From the NCBI GenBank assembly GCA_017525915.1, contig JAFXSC010000002.1:62001-126000 (forward strand): a DNA stretch of 64,000 bases, in the 5' to 3' direction. Shown in pieces: positions 49,582-57,253 of the stretch; position 1 is the first letter of the stretch, and each line of letters opens with the position of its first letter. The notes under the pieces are model-generated. The model made no database searches, was not told the DNA's origin, and worked only from the letters and a program-made list of their open reading frames with translations. Source of the DNA: Ruminococcus sp. GTDB lineage: Bacteria; Bacillota; Clostridia; Oscillospirales; Ruminococcaceae. The position numbers and the translations under genes were made by a program.

Positions 49582-51651
49582 TTATTTAAGTTCCGTCATA
49601 CTCCTCAGACCTATTGCAAGTGTTGAAGCGTTATGGAGCAGCGCAGATGTAGCAGGTGGAAGCACTCCAAGAACTCCGAGCCCGATAAGTCCGCCGTTGA
49701 AGCCGATAATTGTCCGGTAGTTCCGGCCGATACGCTTCATCAGCGCATTGCTCAGACGTTTCAGCTCCACAAGAGCATACAGATCATCCGCAGATATGGT
49801 TATATCCGCTATCTCACGGGCAATAGCAGCACCTGTGCTAATGGCTATACCTGCGTCTGCTTCGCTCAGTGCAGGAGAATCGTTCACGCCGTCGCCTATC
49901 ATTATTACTCTGCGCCCTGCTTCGTGTTCTGCGCGTATGAACGCTGCCTTGTCTTCGGGAAGTACCTCGGCGTGATACTCGTCAACGCCGACTTTTTCAG
50001 CAACTGCTTTAGCCGTGCGCTCGTTGTCTCCTGTCATCATCACAACTCTCGATATTCCGCATTCATGAAGTTTTTTCACTACGTCAGCTGCCTCGTCACG
50101 GAGCGGGTCTTCTATGCAGATAACAGCAGCGACTTCGCCGCCAATGGCAAGATACAGGTGCGAATACTCCTTTGGCAGATGCCTGAAAATGCGTTCATCT
50201 GGCGGAGTACAGCACTCGTCCTCGATGATGAAATGGTGACTGCCGATGTGCACACGCTCACCCTCGACCATACTCGAAATGCCGTGTGCTACAACATATT
50301 CCACCTTTGAGTGGAACTCCTCATGTTCAAGCCCTCTTTCAGCCGCCGCAGCTACAACTGCATTTGCAATTGAGTGAGGATAATGCTCCTCAAGGCAGGC
50401 TGCAAGTCTTAACATTTCGTCCTCATCACGACCTCCAAAGGTTATTACCTGTGCAACTCTCGGAGAAGAATGTGTGAGTGTTCCAGTCTTGTCGAAAACT
50501 ATTGTATCAGCCTCAGCAACAGCTTCGAGGAAGCGTCCGCCTTTTACGGTTATGCCTGCACGGCTGCAATCACGCATAGCCGACAACACCGATATTGGCA
50601 TTGCAAGTTTGAGAGCGCAGGAGAAGTCCACCATGAGAATTGACAGCGCCTTTGTGACGTTGCCTGTCAGCAGATAGGTCAGCAAAGTTCCGCCCAAGCT
50701 CCACGGAACGAGCTTGTCCGCAAGGTGAGAAGCCTTGTCCTCAGCAGCGGATTTCAGTTTTTCGGACTCTTCTATCATCTTAACTATCCGGTCATATCGT
50801 CCTCCGCCTGCGGTATTCTCAACAACGACTGTACACTCGCCGTCCTCGACGACAGTTCCCGCATATACGTAAGCTCCCGCAGTCTTGTGGACAGGTACGG
50901 ATTCGCCAGTCATTGAAGCCTGATTTACCATTGCGTCACCCGAAACTACCTTGCCGTCAAGCGGTATCATCGAGCCTGTTCTGACGATAATAGTATCGCC
51001 CTTCTGCACCTCGTTCACGGGAATGAGGACTTCCTGACCGCCGGCAGTTTTAGTCCACACCTGTTCAACACCGAGGGACATCGTTCTTGCAAGGTCGTCA
51101 ATGGACTTGCGATGCGTCCACTCGTCAAGAATATCGCCCACATTCAGCAGGAACATAACTGAACCTGCTGTTCCGAAGTCGCCGCGGGCCATTGAAACTC
51201 CTATCGCTGTCGCGTCAAGTACGGCAACTTCAAGCCTGCCATGCAGCAGACATTTCAGTCCGCGGAATATGTACTTTGCGGCTTTAAAAAAAGCTATGAT
51301 ACGGCGGATAGGCTGCGGTATTATTATCTTGTTCACAAATCGCCTGCAAACTACTGACATCAGCTTTTCTTCGTACTGACGGTTCAGTTCACGACCGGTC
51401 TTTTCAGGAACAAGTGAGATGTTCTCCTCATCATCGAATGAAAAACGTGAGAGCTTATGCACTATCTCGGTTCTCGGACAGGTGTAGGCAATAACAATAT
51501 CACAGGTGCGGTCAAACACCTGAACTCTTGTAACTCCTACAACGGCTGAAAGCGCATATTCTGCAATATCAGCCTGTTTCAAGGTCATTCGCTTTATGCA
51601 GAAACGCACTCGCATACGTCCTTTAGTTTCGTGTAGTATCTTACATTTCAT
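49582..51651 (-). CDS. P1B-type metal-transporting ATPase (HMA_2 subgroup)
   Basis: A 689-residue metal ATPase. The N-terminal part (about 1-85) is an HMA_2-like ferredoxin-fold domain without a CxxC. P-type motifs are TGES (248-251), DKTGT (387-391), MTGDN and GDGVNDSPAL. The ion-site helix reads FSCALKLAMP (343-352) instead of CPC. I associate this SCALKLA subgroup with gut Firmicutes and with DUF6110, which is indeed adjacent. It probably exports a transition metal, Fe2+ or Mn2+ being plausible given the surrounding feo genes (inference). Confidence 0.85.
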   Translation of the reverse strand: MKCKILHETKGRMRVRFCIKRMTLKQADIAEYALSAVVGVTRVQVFDRTCDIVIAYTCPRTEIVHKLSRFSFDDEENISLVPEKTGRELNRQYEEKLMSVVCRRFVNKIIIPQPIRRIIAFFKAAKYIFRGLKCLLHGRLEVAVLDATAIGVSMARGDFGTAGSVMFLLNVGDILDEWTHRKSIDDLARTMSLGVEQVWTKTAGGQEVLIPVNEVQKGDTIIVRTGSMIPLDGKVVSGDAMVNQASMTGESVPVHKTAGAYVYAGTVVEDGECTVVVENTAGGGRYDRIVKMIEESEKLKSAAEDKASHLADKLVPWSLGGTLLTYLLTGNVTKALSILMVDFSCALKLAMPISVLSAMRDCSRAGITVKGGRFLEAVAEADTIVFDKTGTLTHSSPRVAQVITFGGRDEDEMLRLAACLEEHYPHSIANAVVAAAAERGLEHEEFHSKVEYVVAHGISSMVEGERVHIGSHHFIIEDECCTPPDERIFRHLPKEYSHLYLAIGGEVAAVICIEDPLRDEAADVVKKLHECGISRVVMMTGDNERTAKAVAEKVGVDEYHAEVLPEDKAAFIRAEHEAGRRVIMIGDGVNDSPALSEADAGIAISTGAAIAREIADITISADDLYALVELKRLSNALMKRIGRNYRTIIGFNGGLIGLGVLGVLPPATSALLHNASTLAIGLRSMTELK

Positions 51652-51699
51652 AATTATCTCCCCTTATGAAAACAGACCGTCAGAACGGTCTGTTTCATT

Positions 51700-51999
51700 T
51701 TATGCTTCGCTTGTATCAGCTATTTCCTCGCACTCGTCTGCTATCTCAGCAGCTTCCTCGGCAAGTGCTCTCTGCTCGTTTATCTCCTTTGCATCGGCAA
51801 GAATGTCGCCGCAGTTTTCACGCACTTTTGTTGCAGTAGCCATTACATCTGACTTTGCACGGAGTACAGCCGCAGTTGCGTGAGTGTAGCACTTCTTGGC
51901 ATCCTTGCTTGAAAGCACTCTGATACCGGCAGTTCCAAAGAGGACACCGCTTGTAAATACGCCAATCTTCTTCCATGGGATATCTTTCATTCTGATCAT
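51700..51999 (-). CDS. DUF6110 family protein
   Basis: A 99-residue protein. The start at 51999 (MIRMKDIPWKK) has an AGGTG site. An N-terminal hydrophobic stretch (VFTSGVLFGTAGIRVLSS) is followed by a long, acidic helix that reads like a coiled coil. The pattern GTAGIRVLSSKDAKK matches DUF6110, which I recall being paired with HMA_2-type metal ATPases; the gene is 48 bp upstream of the ATPase. Function is unknown; it may be a small partner or regulator of the pump. Confidence 0.78.
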   Translation of the reverse strand: MIRMKDIPWKKIGVFTSGVLFGTAGIRVLSSKDAKKCYTHATAAVLRAKSDVMATATKVRENCGDILADAKEINEQRALAEEAAEIADECEEIADTSEA

Positions 52000-52104
52000 A
52001 ATAATCACCTCGTCTGAAAATTCGGAATATAAATTTCGTTGTATAAATAATACCATATATATTACCGCATTTCCGCTCCATACGGCAAAAGTTGGTATAT
52101 AATG
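52000..52104 (-). promoter_or_regulatory. Upstream region of the DUF6110-ATPase pair
   Basis: A weak candidate promoter is TTGCCG, 18 bp, TAATAT on the minus strand (about 52035-52090); the -35 box is poor, as expected if the AraC-type protein encoded just upstream activates it (inference). No terminator of the AraC gene is seen here. Confidence 0.35.
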
Positions 52105-52929
52105 CTAATAAGCGGCTGATACCGTAACACAGGTATTTGCACCTTGTATAGATTTATTATGCTCCATTCGGAAATTCCTTGGTGATACACCAATCACAGA
52201 CTGGAAGGCACTGGCAAATTTGCTGGCGTTGCAGTAGCCGACTTCCTCGGCTATGTCGATTATCTTCATATCAGTCTGGAGCAGCAGCTCAGCCGCACAG
52301 AACATCTTCCGGCATTTGGCATAGGAATAGACTGAGCAGCCGAAATACTTCTTGAACTCACCTTTTAGAGTTGTCTGATTCATCCCGAAAATATCAGAAA
52401 GGTGTGAAATTGAAAAATGTTCTGTAATATTCTGACAAATAAACTGACCGATATTTCTCAACTTTTCAATATGCTTTGTACAAGCATTCTCCTTTTTCTG
52501 TATCAGCATAAGGAATTCGATCACCTTTATCCTTATCGTCGGAATGTCATTTGAAATTAGCCCCTGATAAATGTAAGATATAACTGATATCAGATCAGGA
52601 TCTGAAAGGAACATACAATGGGATCTGTTATTGATATTCCCGACGACACCTGTTATCTCAAATAAGCCGGACACATCTGCACTGGCGAACTGCTGATCAA
52701 TGAGCAGCGATATGCTGCAGTGATCGGAAGAACAGGATATTTTGCAGTTCCTGTAGTTATCAAGGATGATAAGGTTTTCGTCTGTAAGATAAAAATAATC
52801 ATCTCCTGTTTTACATTCGCAGATACCGCTTGTGCAGCAGCTTATCATCAGCTCGCCATTACCGGCAGTTATTGGCATATCGCCATAGACCAGTTTTATA
52901 TCCGGAAATATTTGAAATTCGTTCATCAT
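52105..52929 (-). CDS. AraC-family transcriptional regulator
   Basis: A 274-residue regulator with a C-terminal AraC domain of two helix-turn-helix units; the second is MKIIDIAEEVGYCNASKFAS followed by FQSVIGVSPRNFR. The N-terminal half is a cupin-like sensor with several cysteines. The layout recalls siderophore or iron regulators such as PchR/YbtA. It sits between the ferric-reductase-like gene and the DUF6110-ATPase genes, so it likely activates the pump or the iron genes (inference). Confidence 0.85.
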   Translation of the reverse strand: MMNEFQIFPDIKLVYGDMPITAGNGELMISCCTSGICECKTGDDYFYLTDENLIILDNYRNCKISCSSDHCSISLLIDQQFASADVSGLFEITGVVGNINNRSHCMFLSDPDLISVISYIYQGLISNDIPTIRIKVIEFLMLIQKKENACTKHIEKLRNIGQFICQNITEHFSISHLSDIFGMNQTTLKGEFKKYFGCSVYSYAKCRKMFCAAELLLQTDMKIIDIAEEVGYCNASKFASAFQSVIGVSPRNFRMEHNKSIQGANTCVTVSAAY

Positions 52930-52930
52930 A

Positions 52931-54280
52931 TCAATTCATCGCCTTTTCGAGAGCATTTTTCGCCGCCTCAATAATACCTTTGGAACTGTAAGTAGCTCCC
53001 GAGCAGGCGTCAGCATCGGCGCTCAGACTGAGCTGTATCTGGGGGATAACATACTGCATAGCGTCGCTGAAATAGTCGGGATCGTCGTCGTCAGCATAGG
53101 CTGAAAAAGCCGTTATATAGTCATTTTCAATAGTTATGGAAACATGGACCGTACCGGAATATCCCTCGCCCGTACCCTCAAATGTACCGTTTTTGTAGCG
53201 GTATGTCGGCTGAGTTTCGGGAGGAGCTTCGGTGACCGGCTCAGTGGTCATGGATATCGTTGTCATTTCAGTTTCAGCAGCCTCAGTCACGCATTCTGAT
53301 GAAGCAGCCGGAACAGTTGTTGTTTCGGGAGCAGTTGTTGTAACAGTCTCAGCGTAGGTCGTCACCGTTGTGGAATAAACGGAAACTGTGCTGACCGGAG
53401 CGGTCGATGCTGCCGTCGCAGTCTGAGTTGTGGGCACTTCAAATGTAAAAGTCGCAGGAGCTTCCTTAGTTGCCTTTATAGTTTCGGTGTTATCTGTATT
53501 CCACGAAATGAAGCCAATAACGCAAAGCGGAACCATCATTGCACAGGCACAGACAGCATTTGGTGCAGTCCTCGCGGAAGACTTTTTCCGCATAATGTAA
53601 GCCTTACGGATACGCATAGCGGCATAGCCGATGAACACCGCGCTGTACACGATAACGTTCAGGAAATAGCCGTCCCTGCCCTTCTGAGCCTTCGGAACGA
53701 AAAGCACAAGAATATGCACATAGATTAGCGCATAGAAAATGTACGCAAGCCGCTGTATCTTCTTCCACGTTTTTGGGGGCATCTTTTTGCGGACAGCCTT
53801 GAACGACATCACAGTCAGCGGCGTCATTATCAGCACCATTATCAGGCACACTATACTTGTAATAACAAAATCGCGGAAAGCGTTGCCGGAACCCGTCCTG
53901 TCACGCATAATATCCAAGATGTACTGTACGCCGTAGGTCACGATATGGGAAAGCGTGAGGATAGCCGCAGTAATGGAAAGCTCGCCGCGTATCGGCATGA
54001 GCTTTTTTATTGGTGCAGAACCGTTTGGCAGAGCTCCTGCCCACATAACCACTGCCCAGAAAGCTGCTCCAAGAGCTCCGTGTGTAAATACTGCGAGTGC
54101 ATAGTCCTTTACAAAGCCTTTCACAGCGATATCCGACTGCGTAATAATAATTGAAACAACAGTCAGCAACGCGGCTGTGATATAGAACATGGCAGGGCGT
54201 TTTTTCAGCGGATTACCTGGCAAAAATGCGACTATAAGCGCAATTGATAGTGATATAAGAAATAGCATAAAATACCTCAT
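52931..54280 (-). CDS. Ferric-reductase-like membrane protein fused to an FMN-binding domain
   Basis: A 449-residue protein. Residues 1-260 form about seven helices like the ferric reductase transmembrane family, with possible haem-ligand histidines at 67, 112 and 189. Residues 265-358 are a Thr/Pro-rich extracytoplasmic linker. Residues 360-449 are an FMN-binding domain with CSGATYSSKG (426-435), where Thr430 would be flavinylated by ApbE. The design would pass electrons from the membrane to an outer flavin, for example to reduce Fe3+ for FeoB (inference). The start has a GAGGTAT site. Confidence 0.85.
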   Translation of the reverse strand: MRYFMLFLISLSIALIVAFLPGNPLKKRPAMFYITAALLTVVSIIITQSDIAVKGFVKDYALAVFTHGALGAAFWAVVMWAGALPNGSAPIKKLMPIRGELSITAAILTLSHIVTYGVQYILDIMRDRTGSGNAFRDFVITSIVCLIMVLIMTPLTVMSFKAVRKKMPPKTWKKIQRLAYIFYALIYVHILVLFVPKAQKGRDGYFLNVIVYSAVFIGYAAMRIRKAYIMRKKSSARTAPNAVCACAMMVPLCVIGFISWNTDNTETIKATKEAPATFTFEVPTTQTATAASTAPVSTVSVYSTTVTTYAETVTTTAPETTTVPAASSECVTEAAETEMTTISMTTEPVTEAPPETQPTYRYKNGTFEGTGEGYSGTVHVSITIENDYITAFSAYADDDDPDYFSDAMQYVIPQIQLSLSADADACSGATYSSKGIIEAAKNALEKAMN

Positions 54281-54337
54281 GCAGTAGTTGACCTCTGCAG
54301 CATTGTGCCGCAGAGGTCAGATATCGGGAAGGAGAAA

Positions 54338-55750
54338 TCAGGTTTTCTTTTTGCGAAGTGCAAATGCGGACATAGCTGCAAGTGCAAATATTGCTGCGGA
54401 CACGCCTGCACCTGTGTCGCCGGTCTTTGGACTGTCGGAATTGCCGGATGCCGTTGTCGTTGTCGTAGCAGTTATGGTCGTTGTCTCCGGTTCAGGCTTG
54501 ATCTCAAAGCTGTAAGGCTTAGTATAGCCTGTTGCAGTCACTGTTATGCTGTAATTTCCGCTGCCGTCGAACACATTGTTCTCGCCGGACTTTACTTCAA
54601 AGTTGATAGTTCCGTCCTCGCCGACTAGCTTCACGGAGCGCTTTCCGGCGGCGTTGTACGCCGTTCCGTTTACCTCAACGCTTGCGATATTCTTGATGAA
54701 GTTTGCCGCGTCCTCGTCTGAGAAACCGTCAGCTTTAACGAGTTTGCCGTCCGAATACTTAACAGGAATATCATCAGTTGTGAGCGTGAAATCTCCCGAC
54801 ATCAGAGCGTACTTTCCGCTGTCGTCAGTGACTTTAACAGTGTATTTTCCGGGCTTTGCATTGGTATAGCTTATCTCCGTTTCGCTTACAGTGAAGCCCT
54901 CGCCGACTGAGATATTCTTCTTATAATCGTCAGGAAAACCTGTCAGCGTAAGGGACGTTTTCCCCATTCCGGCAGCCGAATCCTCAGCCTTTACCTCGCC
55001 TGCAAACTTGACAGGAAGATAGTTTTCGCCGACATCAACAGTCGTATAGCCGTCGAGCGTGATGAAAGTAACGGAAGTTACCGTCTCGCCCATAGAGCTC
55101 TTGTAGTTGTCGAATTTCAGCTCGTTGCCGTGACCTTCCTTAGTCGTGATACCGGCAGACCACGAGAGCTGTCCGGCACGCCAGATGTTTTCGAGGTGAC
55201 GAAGCGCATACCTGCCACCCTCTTTGGTATTAACTATAACGCCGTAGAGGTCGGTCTCCTCGGGGTAACCCTTGACATTGAGCTGATAATCGCCGTATCT
55301 TGTAGAAGTGGAGACCTCAGCTGAACCGCTCACGTTCTGCTCGCCGTTTGTGTCGATGACCTTTGAAAGTGTAAGTGTATCGCCCGAAAGCGATACTTCT
55401 TTGTATGCTATCGGCTTCTCGTCGAGCTTCGCAAAGCCGTACTTTTCAAGCTTGTCAACGTCTGCGGAATTGACCTCAACAGGAAATGTCACGCCGAGAA
55501 TGGTTCCGTTATCGTCATTGTATGTACCTGCAACGAGTTTTCCCGGCTCATTCATAGCCCATTTGCTCGCAGTCGCAGACGAAACAGCATCAACTTCATA
55601 ATCACTTTCAATTTCAGCTGAGTAGAAGTCCGCATAAGGAATATTCATCGTGCCGTAGACCTTTTCGCCATCAGCCGCATTGACAGGCAGCGAAGCAGCG
55701 GTAAGTGCAGCGAGTGCTGCTGCGCTTATTAGTGAAATTGTCTTTTTCAT
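54338..55750 (-). CDS. Surface protein, Tp47-like, with SPKTG sorting signal
   Basis: A 470-residue secreted protein: signal peptide (to about 26), N-terminal region starting VYGTMNIPYADFY that matches the Firmicute relatives of the Treponema Tp47 lipoprotein (PBP-Tp47 domains), Ig-like middle repeats, a Thr-rich stretch, and a C-terminal sorting signal SPKTGD, hydrophobic segment and RKKKT tail. It should be attached to the wall by a sortase. The N-terminal DAVSSATASKW resembles an FMN-domain motif. Despite the family name, carboxypeptidase activity is doubtful; position in an iron cluster suggests metal or haem handling (inference). Confidence 0.8.
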   Translation of the reverse strand: MKKTISLISAAALAALTAASLPVNAADGEKVYGTMNIPYADFYSAEIESDYEVDAVSSATASKWAMNEPGKLVAGTYNDDNGTILGVTFPVEVNSADVDKLEKYGFAKLDEKPIAYKEVSLSGDTLTLSKVIDTNGEQNVSGSAEVSTSTRYGDYQLNVKGYPEETDLYGVIVNTKEGGRYALRHLENIWRAGQLSWSAGITTKEGHGNELKFDNYKSSMGETVTSVTFITLDGYTTVDVGENYLPVKFAGEVKAEDSAAGMGKTSLTLTGFPDDYKKNISVGEGFTVSETEISYTNAKPGKYTVKVTDDSGKYALMSGDFTLTTDDIPVKYSDGKLVKADGFSDEDAANFIKNIASVEVNGTAYNAAGKRSVKLVGEDGTINFEVKSGENNVFDGSGNYSITVTATGYTKPYSFEIKPEPETTTITATTTTTASGNSDSPKTGDTGAGVSAAIFALAAMSAFALRKKKT

Positions 55751-55759
55751 ATATCCTCC

Positions 55760-56164
55760 TTATGCAAGCTGAGCCGCAAGCTCTTTCAGCTTTGCAAGGT
55801 CATCGTCGGAAGCAGCTTCGTTTACAATAAAGCCCTCGTCGCCGATAAGCTCTGCACCGGCAGCCTTTGTACGGTCGTACCAGTTTCGCATCCACTCGCC
55901 ATCGCCCCAGCCGTATGAACCGAAAAGAAGTACCTTCTTGCCGCTGAGGGAGCCCTCAATATCTGTGAAGAAAGGCTCGAATTCGTCCTCTTCAAGCACC
56001 TCTGCTCCCATTGCAGGGCAGCCGAAAGCTAATGCGTCATAGTCAGCCACGTTGCCGCTGAACTCTGATACAGCGAAAAGCTCGGCGCTTGCGCCATCGG
56101 CAGCTGCCTTAGCCATAGCCTCGGTGTTGCCTGTGCCGCTCCAATAAATCACTGCTGTTTTCAT
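55760..56164 (-). CDS. Flavodoxin
   Basis: A 134-residue flavodoxin, a soluble FMN electron carrier that replaces ferredoxin when iron is short. The phosphate-binding loop WSGTGNTEAM is at residues 8-17, and GSYGWGDGEWM near 85-95 stacks on the flavin. The start overlaps the DUF3793 gene by 4 bp. Its placement in an iron operon fits iron-limited expression. Confidence 0.93.
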   Translation of the reverse strand: MKTAVIYWSGTGNTEAMAKAAADGASAELFAVSEFSGNVADYDALAFGCPAMGAEVLEEDEFEPFFTDIEGSLSGKKVLLFGSYGWGDGEWMRNWYDRTKAAGAELIGDEGFIVNEAASDDDLAKLKELAAQLA

Positions 56165-56739
56165 ATATTTTCCTCCTTGGAAATAGCCTGAAACAAGTCC
56201 AGACCTGATTTTAATCTATCGAACAGGATACCCCTGCACCGATCGTAAGTTTCAAATGTCTGCCGGGCTTTTTCAGCGTTTTCATAGACCTTCCAGTAGC
56301 CGCACAGCAGACAGTTCTTTCCGCTGTTTCTGATAAATCCCCGGATATCCCTAACGGGATACCCAAGGAACGCCCCTATCTCATGGGGAAAGCTGCCGCA
56401 GCTCATACGGCTCGACAGCCTGCGGAGCTTTTGTTCAATGCTCATATCGCAGGTGTAGCCGTACTCTGAAAGGAATTGCTGAACCTGCGGCATACCGAGC
56501 CATGCAGTCAGTATTTTCGGGTTGTAGATGTATACAAGTGCGCGTTCACGGCATCTGCAGAGCTGTACTGCTGTAAGTCCGTTCTCTGACAGTCTGCACC
56601 TGAACTCATGCAGATACTCAGCAATTGTTCCCTCGCACATATCAAAGGAAATCAGGTTCGCACACTTCACTCCGAGCAGCGTTGGCGCACCGTGGAAGGC
56701 GAGAACACTGTCTATACTTTTGCGTTCAAGTTCGGACAT
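56161..56739 (-). CDS. DUF3793 family protein
   Basis: A 192-residue cytoplasmic protein with several cysteines; the segments AFHGAPTLLGVKCANLIS and PHEIGAFLGYPVRDIRGFI are characteristic of DUF3793. I recall the family being encoded beside flavodoxin and Feo genes in Clostridia, as here. Function is unknown. It overlaps DUF2325 upstream by 14 bp and flavodoxin downstream by 4 bp. Confidence 0.85.
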   Translation of the reverse strand: MSELERKSIDSVLAFHGAPTLLGVKCANLISFDMCEGTIAEYLHEFRCRLSENGLTAVQLCRCRERALVYIYNPKILTAWLGMPQVQQFLSEYGYTCDMSIEQKLRRLSSRMSCGSFPHEIGAFLGYPVRDIRGFIRNSGKNCLLCGYWKVYENAEKARQTFETYDRCRGILFDRLKSGLDLFQAISKEENI

Positions 56740-57025
56740 ATTTTCTCCCCTTGATATCGGACAACAGCTGCTTCAGAGCGCTCACGCTGGAGCTGTGAAC
56801 GTGCTCGACCGGCACGCCGTTTTTCTGCGAACTCTTCTTGACTGTGCCGAGCATTTTGTGAGAACAGGTACCGGTAAATACCACCATAAGATCAGGACTG
56901 CCGATCTTGTTTTCAAAATCTGCCGGTAGCTGAGTAAATACCTTTGATTTGTGATTGAATGATTTGCAGATGTCCTGATAGCGTGTTGCCATACGGTCAT
57001 TGCCGCCAACGATTACTATGCTCAT
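56726..57025 (-). CDS. DUF2325 family protein
   Basis: A 99-residue protein beginning SIVIVGGNDRMATRYQDIC, with VVFTGTCSHKM in the middle, as in DUF2325. Function is unknown, though the family often appears in metal or stress loci. The start has an AAAGGAGG site, and a TTAG-N6-CTAA palindrome lies just upstream, so this gene may head a separately regulated unit running to the reductase. Confidence 0.82.
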   Translation of the reverse strand: MSIVIVGGNDRMATRYQDICKSFNHKSKVFTQLPADFENKIGSPDLMVVFTGTCSHKMLGTVKKSSQKNGVPVEHVHSSSVSALKQLLSDIKGRKYVRT

Positions 57026-57040
57026 AATTCCTCCTTTGAA

Positions 57041-57054
57041 TTAGTATATGCTAA
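57041..57054. promoter_or_regulatory. TTAG-N6-CTAA palindrome before DUF2325
   Basis: TTAGTATATGCTAA lies 16 bp upstream of the DUF2325 start and overlaps a possible -10 (TATACT on the minus strand). It shares its core with the palindrome at 49451. Between it and the Cys-rich gene, GGGGCG-N10-CGCCCC (57072-57093) forms a hairpin without a U-run. Confidence 0.4.
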
Positions 57055-57100
57055 CACAGCTGTTTATGTTTGGGGCGATGCAGACACCGCCCCGATGTTG

Positions 57101-57244
57101 TTACTTATGGCACTTTCCTTGCATAGCGCAGTTCTTGCAGCCGCAGCCACAGCCGCCCTTGCCGCTTTTTCTGTCCCGTATCATCGAATACACTACCGCT
57201 CCGACAATGAGAACAAGTATCAGAAAAACTATCACAGTACCCAT
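57101..57244 (-). CDS. FeoB-associated Cys-rich membrane protein
   Basis: A 47-residue peptide: one membrane helix (VIVFLILVLIVGAVVYSMI) and a C-terminal tail with GGCGCGCKNCAMQGKC, giving five cysteines. This matches the small FeoB-associated Cys-rich proteins (FeoC-like position in Firmicutes). It starts 9 bp after feoB and probably binds Fe2+ or an iron-sulfur cluster at the inner face of the pore (inference). Confidence 0.85.
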   Translation of the reverse strand: MGTVIVFLILVLIVGAVVYSMIRDRKSGKGGCGCGCKNCAMQGKCHK

Positions 57245-57253
57245 GATTTCTCC

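Noticed and set aside
57072..57093. GGGGCG/CGCCCC hairpin as terminator after the Cys-rich gene
   Set aside because: No U-run follows on the minus strand, so it is listed only as a hairpin near the DUF2325 site.
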